IMG/VR virus record: IMGVR_UViG_3300020228_000001 | Span: 1-58,468 of that record | DNA from: a virus | Reading direction: 5' to 3' (one strand) | DNA: 58,468 bases | Shown: positions 15,876 to 24,055 of the stretch, one piece after another | Numbering within the stretch: position 1 is the first letter of the stretch | Layout of the letters: every line of letters begins with the position of its first letter | Notes under the pieces: generated by a model | What the model was told of the DNA's origin: nothing | Database searches by the model: none | What the model saw: only the letters and a program-made list of their open reading frames with translations | Made by a program: the position numbers and the translations under genes

Positions 15876-17758
15876 TTGATCGTCCTCACGGTGTTCTGGA
15901 ATGCTTCCATAAGCTTAGGATGTACCTTCATACCACAAGTAATTGCCGATCCCAGCTCTGCGAAGAATTCTTTTTTATTCTCTGTCGCGTACTCTGTTAA
16001 TGGAATGCGCCACCCATCGACCTTGTTCATTTCTGCATTAAAGGCCTCGCCCAGGTGGTGATAATGATATACGGCGTGCATGCACTCATGGGCCTGGGTG
16101 GCATAGAGAGGATCATCTACGGCATCGGCTACGGTCCAGTGGTCTGTGTTTTTTGTGCGTTCTAGCTTTTCCTTATATTTCTTAGTCTCGTTTTCTACAT
16201 ATTCGGCGGTGTAGACCGAACGGTTTTGATACTTCGGGTCGGTCTCCATCAACTTGATGGCTTTTTCGGTCATCAAGATATTATAAGCTTGATTGCCCCT
16301 CATCTTACCAATGTCTTCTTTTTGGTATTTTTCGGGGTTTTTTGCGTAGGACTTCCGGACGCCACATGATAATATCTCCCCGCTGTGACGATTGGTGATA
16401 CACATTCCATATTCAGAGCCCGCCCGATCAACAAATCCCATCTTCCCAACGGCCACACCATACTTGCCAAGGACGTGCTCTGCACCTTTTAGCAGGGAGT
16501 TCATCCTGTGAATTGGTAAACCTTCATATGCGACCTTTGTTCCCTCTGGCACATATTTGGCCATCCTGCTCAAAGCTTCTACAGGTGTCTTTGCAGGAAC
16601 GTGTTCTGGTAGTTCTGTGACGTTGGTGTTTATCGGCCCGGTGGGTCGTTTTGCTGCTGCGGGCCTCGCCCCAGGTGGCGTTGTTTTTGGCGACTCGTGC
16701 TTGGGCTTGCCGTCTGCCCCCAGTTCGTACATGGTCTTCTCGCGACCATTCCCGCTGTCAACGAACGTTACTTTTCCCAAGTCTTCCAGGTTGTGCATTG
16801 CCTGCCGGAATTTTTCATTTCCGAACATGGCTTCTGGGACGGTGAGCGGACCGTCTTTTGCGGCTCGGTACATCACAACAGCCACGTCGTCTGCTGTGGC
16901 GGGCGTCATGATGTTGCTGCCCATCAGCACCCTGCCGCCGCCCTGGACGACAGCGACCGAGATGTTGACCTTCCCTGCCGACTTGTACCCAGTAAATGCC
17001 CCGCCGGTATTGACCTCGACCTCACCGCCATTGGCATCGGGCTCCTTTGGCCCCGGCCCGATCTCCGGCTTTGGTTCTGTTTTTGGTTCGGGTTTCTTTT
17101 CCTGTTTCGGTTCCGGCTTCGGCTCAGGTTTCGCCTCTGGCTTCTTGGGTTCTGGCTTGGGCGTCGGTTTCGGATCGGGTCTTTGTTCTGGCTTGGTTTC
17201 CGGCTTCGCTTCCGGTTTTGCTTCTGGCTTCTTAGATCCCGGCTGAGCTGCGGGTGTCCCTTGTATAACAGAATGCGGCACCCATCGAGTAACCTCTTTC
17301 CCCGATTTATCCTTATATGTCACTTTGGCGTTCGCTTCGTATATCATCTGGACGCGGGCCTTCGTGCCCTTTGGAATGCCGCCAGTTGATGTGTGGAATT
17401 CAACCTCGTCGCCGTTTTTTAGCTCCGGGGTATTCTCGGGCTTCGCTGGCTGCTTAAACCAGGGATTGTTGTCCAGGGCGCTGCCGCCGCCCAGAAGAGT
17501 CTGGATCGCCTTGCCGCTGGTGCCAGACTGCCCGGCAGCTTCCGCCCTGCGATCCAGCTTGCGTTTGGTCTTCCCCGGCTTGCCCTTCCCGGACCCACCG
17601 CCGCCGCTCGTGAACTTGCCATCGCCGGCGTGCTCGTGGCCTTCGGCGTCCTTCACCTTGCGGATGTTGAAAGCCAGATAAGGCAACCGATCCAGCGCAG
17701 ACGGCGCCATGCAGCGAGGCCGCAGGACCTTCTGCAGAGCCGGGATATTCATGATCAT
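15872..17758 (-). CDS. Large capsid-associated protein with Pro/Lys repeat and HExxH metallopeptidase domain
   Basis: 628 residues from the ATG at 17758 ([16 protein letters not shown]); codons above it are an overlap with terL. Order: IPAL-x-x-V-x-R and [11 protein letters not shown] tags; [30 protein letters not shown]; an SH3-like segment ([18 protein letters not shown]); a long Pro-Lys-Glu repeat (about 175-250); and a C-terminal zincin-like domain with HECMH at 557-561 and downstream EFFAE (597-601) as candidate third ligand. Lies between terL and the portal, so probably packaged in the head. It may process virion or host proteins after ejection; substrate unknown. Confidence 0.65.
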   Translation of the reverse strand: MIMNIPALQKVLRPRCMAPSALDRLPYLAFNIRKVKDAEGHEHAGDGKFTSGGGGSGKGKPGKTKRKLDRRAEAAGQSGTSGKAIQTLLGGGSALDNNPWFKQPAKPENTPELKNGDEVEFHTSTGGIPKGTKARVQMIYEANAKVTYKDKSGKEVTRWVPHSVIQGTPAAQPGSKKPEAKPEAKPETKPEQRPDPKPTPKPEPKKPEAKPEPKPEPKQEKKPEPKTEPKPEIGPGPKEPDANGGEVEVNTGGAFTGYKSAGKVNISVAVVQGGGRVLMGSNIMTPATADDVAVVMYRAAKDGPLTVPEAMFGNEKFRQAMHNLEDLGKVTFVDSGNGREKTMYELGADGKPKHESPKTTPPGARPAAAKRPTGPINTNVTELPEHVPAKTPVEALSRMAKYVPEGTKVAYEGLPIHRMNSLLKGAEHVLGKYGVAVGKMGFVDRAGSEYGMCITNRHSGEILSCGVRKSYAKNPEKYQKEDIGKMRGNQAYNILMTEKAIKLMETDPKYQNRSVYTAEYVENETKKYKEKLERTKNTDHWTVADAVDDPLYATQAHECMHAVYHYHHLGEAFNAEMNKVDGWRIPLTEYATENKKEFFAELGSAITCGMKVHPKLMEAFQNTVRTIK

Positions 17759-17762
17759 GCTT

Positions 17763-19067
17763 TCATTTCCATGCAGGTTTCTTGGTGGCTCCGGCGAAGG
17801 AGAGCTTTGGCGCGTCTTGCACTTGCCCCAGGGCTTGCCATGCGTATGCCAGAGCGTCCGCTTGATCATCATGATTTCCGATCGGGAAGCTGAGGAGTTC
17901 CGCCTCGAACTCTTGCGGCAACCCTCGGACGTGATAGACCTGGCCGAGCTCGTAGCGGGCCTCCAGGGGCGCAAATCTGCTGACTTTATCTGAGATCGGC
18001 TTAATGCCCCGGACATTGAGCGAGGTCTGCGAGGCGAGCTGCTGGATAAGGGCCTTCTGGTAGGCCACGTCTTCAATTCCTACCACGGAGGGCTTCCACT
18101 TAGCCGCAAGCTGCTTGATGAATTCAATTTGCTGTGAGAATGATGCTCTGATCCTTTGGACATCGAGAACGTGCAGGTTGCCTGCCGGATCCCGGCCCAG
18201 GACGGCTCCAGCGGTGTAGTCTGCCGTCTCTTTCTCTGAGATGGCCAGATCTATCCCAAGGGCGATCTTCAGGCCTTGTGTGGGGGCGTGATCTTCATAC
18301 TTGAGCCAGGCTCTTTGTATCCTGGTCGCCCCGGCTGCTATGAACTGGCATTCATACTCTTGGGCTACCCAGGCGTTGCCTCGCTCCAGGCGCTCCTCCT
18401 CAATGAAGGTCGGATCAATTCTTGGGCACTGGTGCCAGGGGACCTCAACCTTCTGCCAGCCGCTACTTTTGGCCCAGGTTTCCCAAAAGAACCCTTGCTC
18501 CCCCCTCGGGGTGGACATGAGGATGAGTCTGCCCTTGGAAACAGCCAGCATGGGCCGGACTGCCCCATAAAGCTCGTCTGGTATTCCTGCTGCCTCATCG
18601 AGGATCAGGAGAGTTACGGCGCTTATGCCTCGGATGGTCTTCTCCGAGCCGGGGAGGGCCAGGACCCTTGAGCCGTTGGCAAAGCGCACTGAGAGCTTAG
18701 TATCTGAGTCGAGCTTGACGTTCTTGTTGACCAATGATAGAAATTCTGCGAACTTGAGCATGAGTTCCTGGGACTGTCTCAATGAGGGAGAGTCCAGGAC
18801 TATTGTGCTTTTGGGCTTGTTGATGGCTTCCCACAGGGCTAGAATAGCCGTTGTGGTTGACTTGCCGGACTGTCTTGAGCAGTTGAGTGCGATCCTTTGC
18901 GCCTTAGATCTCAGGAATTGGGCCTGCCAGGGGTCCGGAGTGAATTTGAGGTAATGCAGAGCAAATGCAACGGGATCTTTTTCGGCTTTCTGTTTGATGA
19001 GGCCCTCAGCCTTCTGGATAGCTTCCAGCCTTGTCGAGTGTAGCGAGGAGTTCTTTGAGTCGGGCAT
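17763..19067 (-). CDS. terL: Terminase large subunit
   Basis: 434 residues. ATPase domain: Walker A SRQSGKST (64-71), Walker B LLILDEA (152-158), coupling motif LMSTPRG (182-188). RNase H-like nuclease domain: D272 in GIDLAISE, E331 in GIEDVAY and D399/D400/D403 in HDDQADALAYA. The enzyme powers DNA packaging through the portal and cuts the concatemer. Its ATG overlaps the end of terS by 62 bp. The nuclease acidic residues are all present, so it should be active. Confidence 0.93.
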   Translation of the reverse strand: MPDSKNSSLHSTRLEAIQKAEGLIKQKAEKDPVAFALHYLKFTPDPWQAQFLRSKAQRIALNCSRQSGKSTTTAILALWEAINKPKSTIVLDSPSLRQSQELMLKFAEFLSLVNKNVKLDSDTKLSVRFANGSRVLALPGSEKTIRGISAVTLLILDEAAGIPDELYGAVRPMLAVSKGRLILMSTPRGEQGFFWETWAKSSGWQKVEVPWHQCPRIDPTFIEEERLERGNAWVAQEYECQFIAAGATRIQRAWLKYEDHAPTQGLKIALGIDLAISEKETADYTAGAVLGRDPAGNLHVLDVQRIRASFSQQIEFIKQLAAKWKPSVVGIEDVAYQKALIQQLASQTSLNVRGIKPISDKVSRFAPLEARYELGQVYHVRGLPQEFEAELLSFPIGNHDDQADALAYAWQALGQVQDAPKLSFAGATKKPAWK

Positions 19068-19542
19068 CTAGTTCAGCTTCTGACAGCGACTCTATGGCGG
19101 ATGCCTTACGGCTCTCTGGGTCGTCTCCCGAAAGTTCAAGCTCCAGCTTGACTGAATCCACCATCATCTTTGTACCGATCGGCCAATAGATTGATGCAGA
19201 GCCCAGGGTGAGCTTGTGGTCCTCGCCGTCCGAGACTGCAAACCTTTCGCCCAGCTCGACGGACATCATCTGCTTTGCCCGACGCTTTCCTAGGTTGATA
19301 AGATCCAGAGTGTTTACTACTTCATCAACCGCTTTTTCGCGGCGCTCTTCCAGTTTTTTGGCACGCTTCTTTTTCGCGTCTTTCACTAGGTCTTTCAGGT
19401 CCCACACGGCAGATTTGTAGCGGTGGATGGTACGCCACTTTTCTGGGATGCCTAGTCTCTGAGCGATGGCCATAGGGCTTTCTTTTTGGAGAAAGCCTTC
19501 TTCTATCTGCTCCAAGTAGAGGGATATCGATTCATAGGCCAT
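19006..19542 (-). CDS. terS: Terminase small subunit
   Basis: 178 residues. The N-terminal HTH (PMAIAQRLGIPEKWRTIHRY) and the following long basic coiled coil (KDAKKKRAKKLEERREK) match small terminases, which recognise the packaging site. Immediately upstream of terL and directly downstream of six TTGACA iterons, a candidate recognition site. It is the first gene of the late block. Start at 19542 is the only sensible ATG. Confidence 0.75.
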   Translation of the reverse strand: MAYESISLYLEQIEEGFLQKESPMAIAQRLGIPEKWRTIHRYKSAVWDLKDLVKDAKKKRAKKLEERREKAVDEVVNTLDLINLGKRRAKQMMSVELGERFAVSDGEDHKLTLGSASIYWPIGTKMMVDSVKLELELSGDDPESRKASAIESLSEAELDARLKELLATLDKAGSYPEG

Positions 19543-19600
19543 TTGACATCACGGTTTGACAAGGATTGACAAATTGACATGATTTGACAAGGATTGACAA
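19543..19600. repeat. Six TTGACA iterons upstream of terS
   Basis: TTGACA begins at 19543, 19556, 19566, 19574, 19584 and 19594. The 18-mer TTTGACAAGGATTGACAA occurs twice (19555-19572 and 19583-19600), 28 bp apart. Spacing is close to one helical turn. The array abuts the terS start codon, so it could be the pac/cos recognition site bound by TerS or an operator controlling the late block. Confidence 0.7.
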
Positions 19601-20151
19601 GAATTAGAATCCGCCTGGCCGGGCTTCGCTTTTCGATGTAGGAGGAATTGAAACGAATCCCGATGGCTCAGGATATGATCCCGGCCAGGGCGAGTTTCCT
19701 GACAGGCAGGATAACAGGGAAATGCGGCCAGGTGTCTGGCCTTGAATGGGTTACTGCTTTCCCGATGGCATGGGGGGTTAAGTCGTAACTAGGAGAAAGG
19801 GCCAGGAAAGAATCGGAGGATTCAGGAACCTGGCCCGCTTGGATAACGGGGAATGGCACGGTGCAATTCCAGCGATTGCTCGCCGCGTTGAGCCTTGCCG
19901 CGCCTTTGATGGACGGGTGTCGGACCTGTCCTTGATGGAAGTCTGTCTATTGGCTTGACTGAGCACCGATATATCAGATATCGGGTTCCAGATGGAACTG
20001 TAATATTACCGGGCCCTTCTCGGCCAGATCCTGGTTATCCTGGGCGCTTCCTTCCTGGATTTGGCCAGCACTCCGCCGCATCCTGGGCAGCGGGCCGGTG
20101 GCTCTATGCAGGCATAATATCGCCCACACCATGAGATGCGCCAAGACGCGA
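19601..20151. other. Region without a confident gene
   Basis: Short frames exist on both strands but none has a good start, ribosome site and protein-like composition. One minus-strand frame near 20050-20145 encodes a zinc-knuckle-like WCGRYYACIEPPARCPGCGG segment without an ATG, GTG or TTG. The overlapping ATG frame that ends at 19974 (LAEKGPVILQFHLEPDI) looks protein-like only at its C-terminus. A frameshifted small zinc protein is possible. The stretch 19601-19970 separates the early and late blocks and may hold regulatory sequence. Confidence 0.4.
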
Positions 20152-20319
20152 TTACCTCTTAGCTTGGTGCTCATCTGATTGGGTGATGATATCCAGCAGG
20201 CGCGGGAAAGGCCGGTGATTCATGCCTACGTCTTCCGGTGGATGGCATACACCGCAGCCGTCCTCTGTGAGGGGCTTCTTGCTTGATTGCAGCTCCAGCG
20301 GTTCCTCGGGCTTGCTCAT
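20152..20319 (-). CDS. Small hypothetical protein with CxxC
   Basis: 55 residues, MSKPEEPLELQSSKKPLTED then GCGVCHPPEDVG and a helical end. ATGA overlap with the upstream gene stop. A single C-x-x-C-H could coordinate metal together with a partner. It is the last clear gene of the early block. Unassigned. Confidence 0.55.
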   Translation of the reverse strand: MSKPEEPLELQSSKKPLTEDGCGVCHPPEDVGMNHRPFPRLLDIITQSDEHQAKR

Positions 20320-20504
20320 GGCGGCCTGGATGCTTTCATTGCCTCATACTGGGCCTTGATTCTCTCGCGGCCCATGCGACACTGTAAAGCTGCCTGATCC
20401 TGCTTGGCCCGTACCTCCGCACCGATGCTGCCAAGGTGGGAGCCGGACCAGAAGGATTTCGTCTTGCCGCGATGCTTATCCGGGCTGGATGATGTTAAGG
20501 ACAT
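20316..20504 (-). CDS. Small basic hypothetical protein
   Basis: 62 residues, basic and helical at the C-terminus (AKQDQAALQCRMGRERIKAQ). Its stop overlaps the next ATG. No family recognised; possibly nucleic-acid binding because of charge. Confidence 0.5.
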   Translation of the reverse strand: MSLTSSSPDKHRGKTKSFWSGSHLGSIGAEVRAKQDQAALQCRMGRERIKAQYEAMKASRPP

Positions 20505-20569
20505 GAGAAAACCTCGATAAAGACTATAAATGCCCCGTTTCTAGCGGGCGGTCGGGATAGTTCCCGCCG

Positions 20570-21019
20570 TTAGTGCGATATTCGTTTCATAAAATGTTTT
20601 GTTAGCCAGGGGTGATCTTCCGAGACGGTTTCACGTTCGCGTCTCTCGTTCACGACTTCTATTGTTCTACCGTCAGAGAAATGATTGGTAACTTTCAGCA
20701 TGCCCTCGATGTTTCCACCATCGTTGAAGACGGTGCTGCAATTTGGATTATTGCAGACTGCCCGGCCATCTCTGCGTGTCTGTATCTCCCAGCCACATGT
20801 GCAGGATTTGCGAGAGAAGCGCATGCAAGAAGGCTTTTCCTTCACCGTGGAGAATTTAGTCTCTGAGTCGAGATTGTTTAATTTCTGCCTAAAATCGAGA
20901 ATAGTAAGCTCGCCCAGTGTGGTCTTGTAAACCTTTTCAATCGGAGAATCGTAATATTGCCCTTTCCGGCTCGATGCCTCTGGCCGCGCCATCCTTCCTT
21001 GCGGTCGGTGTGAGGGCAT
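20570..21019 (-). CDS. Zinc-ribbon-like hypothetical protein
   Basis: 149 residues. Central SCTCGWEIQTRRDGRAVCNNPNC gives a C-x-C...C-x-x-x-x-C zinc-binding site (about 72-93). The N-terminus is basic, the C-terminus mixed and charged. It resembles small viral zinc-ribbon proteins but no specific family. Located at the end of the early block after three wHTH genes, so a regulatory DNA-binding role is plausible. Confidence 0.5.
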   Translation of the reverse strand: MPSHRPQGRMARPEASSRKGQYYDSPIEKVYKTTLGELTILDFRQKLNNLDSETKFSTVKEKPSCMRFSRKSCTCGWEIQTRRDGRAVCNNPNCSTVFNDGGNIEGMLKVTNHFSDGRTIEVVNERRERETVSEDHPWLTKHFMKRISH

Positions 21020-21046
21020 AGCCTCTTTTTATAGGCCCTAAAAATA

Positions 21047-21316
21047 TTAAGCTTCGTTCTTGATAGCTATCGATTGGATAGCTATCGATCTGTACCCTAC
21101 CGTCACCCACCCGCCTTTTTTCCGGGAGGCCTGTGGCTCATGCTCCACCTTTTCCGCTATGCCTAGCCGGATTAGCAGATTGAGCGCATTGCGGACGGTG
21201 CCTTTCTCCAGCTTCACCTCGTCTGCGATCTCTGGCAGCGGCCTGATCTCCGATGATAGAGCGGCATTGACGGCCAGGAGCGTTGAGTCCAGGACCATCA
21301 GGCAGTCCTCCACCAT
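21047..21316 (-). CDS. Winged-helix DNA-binding protein
   Basis: 89 residues. PLPEIADEVKLEKGTVRNAL then LIRLGIAEKVEH is a classic helix-turn-helix followed by a wing (KKGGWVTVGYR). Likely transcription factor. It is one of three adjacent small wHTH genes (21047-21716), suggesting a regulatory cluster that may control the early-to-late switch; that role is inference. Confidence 0.65.
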   Translation of the reverse strand: MVEDCLMVLDSTLLAVNAALSSEIRPLPEIADEVKLEKGTVRNALNLLIRLGIAEKVEHEPQASRKKGGWVTVGYRSIAIQSIAIKNEA

Positions 21317-21564
21317 ATCGTTCTGGTAGTCACATGGCCTTTCGGGTTGGTCTTGATGCTATGTAGCTTCATGCCGACTGCTCCGAAGCGCTGCAATGCC
21401 CGGCAAGCTTTCTGGGCTGACTCTTGCGAGCTGCCTGTCCAGATGGCCAGCTCCGTGGCGCTCAGGGCGAAGTCCTCCCGCTCTGGCAGAATCTGCTCGA
21501 TTCTGTCCCGGAGGCGCTCGTGGTCGAGGATCATACCCCTCCCCTCCATTCCTTCCCCACTCAT
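21298..21564 (-). CDS. Winged-helix DNA-binding protein
   Basis: 88 residues; an internal ATG (MILDHERLRDRIEQIL) is an alternative start. HTH segment ALSATELAIWTGSSQESAQK then ALQRFGAVGMKLHS, with a basic wing (KGHVTTRTIWWR). Overlaps the next wHTH gene by 19 bp. Probable regulator. Confidence 0.6.
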   Translation of the reverse strand: MSGEGMEGRGMILDHERLRDRIEQILPEREDFALSATELAIWTGSSQESAQKACRALQRFGAVGMKLHSIKTNPKGHVTTRTIWWRTA

Positions 21565-21716
21565 GCCTTTCTGCTCTCAATGTCTCGCCAGGCTGATGCT
21601 TTCGCGAGAGATTGTCTGACTCCTGTGTATCCATGGCCGAGGCCCGAGACAACGTCTGCCGTCAGATGCCAGCCCGGATGCTTGCGGAGCCATGCTATGA
21701 TGTCATCCTGACTCAT
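21561..21716 (-). CDS. Small HTH-like protein (51 aa)
   Basis: Starts at the ATG at 21716 (MSQDDIIAWLRKHPGWHLTA), which forms an ATGA overlap with the upstream stop; open frame above this is not needed. The pattern DDIIAWLRKHPGWHLTADVV...GVRQSLAKA is a compact helix-turn-helix. Probable DNA-binding accessory. Confidence 0.55.
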   Translation of the reverse strand: MSQDDIIAWLRKHPGWHLTADVVSGLGHGYTGVRQSLAKASAWRDIESRKA

Positions 21717-21889
21717 GCCTTGCCCTCCATAGTGGCAATCCTGCCTTCCCACCGTTTCTGCTCCTTCTGGGCCAGGAGGACCTCTTCCTTGGCTCGCATG
21801 ATCATGCTGCTCAGCGCGAGATCTAGCCGCTGCCAGTACAGGAGATGTCCCTGTGCTTCGGCGAGTTCCTTCTCGGCTTTCGGACTCAT
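21713..21889 (-). CDS. Small coiled-coil protein (58 aa)
   Basis: MSPKAEKELAEAQGHLLYWQ and on, ending IATMEGKA: a single long charged helix. Coupled by ATGA on both sides. Unassigned; such short helices often mediate protein contacts. Confidence 0.5.
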   Translation of the reverse strand: MSPKAEKELAEAQGHLLYWQRLDLALSSMIMRAKEEVLLAQKEQKRWEGRIATMEGKA

Positions 21890-22716
21890 ACCAGTCCCTG
21901 CCTTTTCAGTTCGGTGTAGCGAGCGGCTACCTTCTGAGTAGTCCAGCTTCCACCAGGATTTCTCTCTAGGGCTTGCGCTATTTCGTGGTTGAGCATCTTC
22001 TGTGCCTTCATGCTGATGATCTTCGCGTCAGCTACCTCATGATAGTCTAGCTTCGGATTTGGCTTGGCGTGTGGCGGTTCTTCCGGGATGCCGCGCGGAT
22101 TTGCGCGCGCCGGCGCCGGGGCTCCCTCAACGCCGGGAAGGCTCGGAGAGGTGGCAGCTATTGCGGCCATGCGTTCCCGCTGTTCCTGGCCCCGGATGAC
22201 GCCTACTACGCGCCGGCCATCTATGGCGAGGGCCCCCTTGATTTCGTCGTATGACCAGTTCGCCGCGTGCATCTCCAGGATCCTGGTTTTCTGATTTTGG
22301 CTTAGCTTGACTTTCTCAGGATTTTGAACTATCCGGGGATTCCGGACAGTTGGGTGCTCTGGAAGGTTCGGCTCTGTCAGAATTTTTGGAGTGGCATCAG
22401 AGCGATCGAGGTATTGCTTATCGCCATCCTCCGGCTTTACCTCCAGGAGAGCCGGCTGAGCTGCAGGCAGAATATCTGTCTCTATTTTCTTCTGTACTTC
22501 TGGCGGCGTGGTGAAGATGCCACCCCGGATTGCCGGGCCTTGAATCGCCGCGTATCCCTCCTGCGTGGTCATGATTGCTTTCGCGAGATCATCCATCGCG
22601 GTTTCCGGGCCTTCCAGCAGACCGACCGCGTTGCTGTCCGAGCTGACCGTGATGCCCATATCCGGCCCGATTGCTATGAGCAGCCTGCCGTTTTTTCCTC
22701 TGTAGACTGTGATCAT
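21886..22716 (-). CDS. Hypothetical protein with two HTH-like segments
   Basis: 276 residues. First ~110 residues form a small alpha/beta domain (MITVYRGKNGRLLIAIGPDM). A central HTH follows (LSQNQKTRILEMHAANWSYD...IKGALAIDGRRVVGVIRGQ), then a Pro-rich linker, then a second helical segment (MLNHEIAQALERNPGGSWTT). It may be a DNA-binding regulator. No exact family recognised. Confidence 0.5.
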   Translation of the reverse strand: MITVYRGKNGRLLIAIGPDMGITVSSDSNAVGLLEGPETAMDDLAKAIMTTQEGYAAIQGPAIRGGIFTTPPEVQKKIETDILPAAQPALLEVKPEDGDKQYLDRSDATPKILTEPNLPEHPTVRNPRIVQNPEKVKLSQNQKTRILEMHAANWSYDEIKGALAIDGRRVVGVIRGQEQRERMAAIAATSPSLPGVEGAPAPARANPRGIPEEPPHAKPNPKLDYHEVADAKIISMKAQKMLNHEIAQALERNPGGSWTTQKVAARYTELKRQGLV

Positions 22717-22886
22717 TTCGCGGCCTCATCTATCGGCTTGTTGTGTGCCTTGCGCTCGATCCAGGACGGTTTTCTGATCGGATTGATTCTCAGGAATTGC
22801 ATGTCTCTGTATGATCGTCTGGGCGGCTCTGGCTCAACTCTTACGGCCCGATGGGCCGGGCCTTTCGCTCCTTTCTTTTGGCTCAT
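22713..22886 (-). CDS. Small basic hypothetical protein (57 aa)
   Basis: From the ATG at 22886 (MSQKKGAKGPAHRAVRVEPE), preceded by GGAG. Basic N-terminus, C-terminal KPSWIERKAHNKPIDEAAK. Stop overlaps the next ATG. Unassigned. Confidence 0.5.
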   Translation of the reverse strand: MSQKKGAKGPAHRAVRVEPEPPRRSYRDMQFLRINPIRKPSWIERKAHNKPIDEAAK

Positions 22887-23017
22887 TTTGCTCTCCTGCA
22901 ATCGTCGCGCGCGTGCCCGCATCCTTCACACACCATACCAGGTTCTTTGGACAGATGGTCGCATGATGGCTCCGGGCAACATGTCACTGGAGCGCGGTGA
23001 AGCTCGATTTCGTTCAT
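22883..23017 (-). CDS. Small zinc-binding protein (44 aa)
   Basis: MNEIELHRAPVTCCPEPSCD then VCEGCGHARDDC: C-x5-C plus CxxC with further His and Cys, a likely zinc knuckle. ATGA overlap with the downstream gene. Probably a nucleic-acid or protein interaction module. Confidence 0.5.
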   Translation of the reverse strand: MNEIELHRAPVTCCPEPSCDHLSKEPGMVCEGCGHARDDCRRAK

Positions 23018-23030
23018 GCTCTTGCCTGCC

Positions 23031-23462
23031 TCATTTCTCGGGTAGCTTCACTTGCATGGTCGCCCCATTTTCTTTCAGGAGTTGCTTCATCTCCTGGACT
23101 TCCGCAAAATCTGTCAGAGAGCGATTCTGCTGTGCTTTCTTGATGGCCTCTGCCACGTCTAGCGAGCCTTGCCCACGCGCCTTCAGCCCAGTAGACGCAT
23201 ATTCCTTGATCGTTTCCAGGCTACTTTCGCAGATAGCCAGCTTCATGGCCCGCTCTTCTGAAGTATCCGCCCAGTCGAGGAGATTCTTTTTCAGCAGCTC
23301 CAAATTGCCTTCGATCATCGATACGACCAATTTGAGCCCGTCCACCGGCTCGGCTTCCGTTCTAAGTTGGATGATCGCGCCTTGGACGAACGTCTTGATG
23401 TCCTCCGGTGAGGACATACTCATAGCCGTGCTCAGCTTCGACAATGCCTTTTCTTTCGACAT
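23031..23462 (-). CDS. Helical hypothetical protein
   Basis: 143 residues, almost entirely helical (EDIKTFVQGAIIQLRTEAEP, EGNLELLKKNLLDWADTSEE). No catalytic motif. Sits between the nuclease-like gene and small zinc genes in the early block. Unassigned; accessory replication or host-interaction role by position. Confidence 0.5.
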   Translation of the reverse strand: MSKEKALSKLSTAMSMSSPEDIKTFVQGAIIQLRTEAEPVDGLKLVVSMIEGNLELLKKNLLDWADTSEERAMKLAICESSLETIKEYASTGLKARGQGSLDVAEAIKKAQQNRSLTDFAEVQEMKQLLKENGATMQVKLPEK

Positions 23463-23509
23463 CTCTCATCATCCTCCCTCAGAAAATGGTTCAGCGCCCC
23501 CTAAACTGG

Positions 23510-24055
23510 TCAACATTCTGCAACACCTCTAATCGCGTTGCACCCAGCAACCACGCGATCAATTGATTTTTCGTGTTTTGCCCATTTGACGATCGCGTTT
23601 GGATGACTGGAAAAACTAAGAGCCTGTAAATGATTGATCTCTTTGCCTGGGATGAGCCAAACGTGCATCGGTGTCAATGATTCCCGATTATCGAAAGCGA
23701 GACACAGAAAATAATCAGGAACCGCATTTCGCCGTATATCAAATTGCCAACGGGGATTCCGCCTGAATCCGCCTATTAAGCATGATGATTTCACATCTAT
23801 CTTGAACCCTTTCCCACAAATGAAATCAAATGCCGGATTGTTTACCGGCATTCGCTCAACGTGGTCAAACAATCCAGCCAACACGCGTTCAGCTACATGA
23901 ACGCCCAAATAAGAGGCACAGTTCCTATTTTCGGACATTGGTAGTATGCCATGTGCTGTTGCATAGTCCCGCCGATACCCCCTAAGCTCTTCTTTGTGGG
24001 CGCTCCACCATGCACGCCTCTTGGCCAATCCTTCTTCCCGGTTCTTGTAAGGCAT
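23510..24055 (-). CDS. PD-(D/E)XK nuclease-like protein
   Basis: 181 residues. Basic helical N-terminus (NREEGLAKRRAWWSAHKEEL), then NPAFDFICGKGFKIDVKSSC (about 75-95), which has the D...D-V-K-S arrangement of PD-(D/E)XK nucleases. A beta/alpha continuation follows, WQFDIRRNAVPDYFLCLAFD and HVWLIPGKEI, typical of this fold. Directly downstream of the ssDNA-binding-like and replicase genes. Likely a phage nuclease for recombination, host DNA attack or repair. The motif is clear; the substrate is not. Confidence 0.65.
   Translation of the reverse strand: MPYKNREEGLAKRRAWWSAHKEELRGYRRDYATAHGILPMSENRNCASYLGVHVAERVLAGLFDHVERMPVNNPAFDFICGKGFKIDVKSSCLIGGFRRNPRWQFDIRRNAVPDYFLCLAFDNRESLTPMHVWLIPGKEINHLQALSFSSHPNAIVKWAKHEKSIDRVVAGCNAIRGVAEC

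Noticed and set aside
17759-18076. Longer N-terminus of the metallopeptidase protein
   Set aside because: The 106 codons above ATG 17758 lie in the terL coding region and read as Ser/Arg-rich shadow.
19543-19600. Bacterial -35 boxes (TTGACA)
   Set aside because: Six copies in a row without -10 boxes, and other promoters here are TATA-type; read as iterons instead.
19668-19966. Short frames between terS and the early block
   Set aside because: Poor starts, Ser/Pro-rich random composition, two mutually overlapping frames.
22324-23532. Plus-strand 402-aa frame
   Set aside because: Antisense to four well-supported minus-strand genes with coupled starts; composition is not protein-like.
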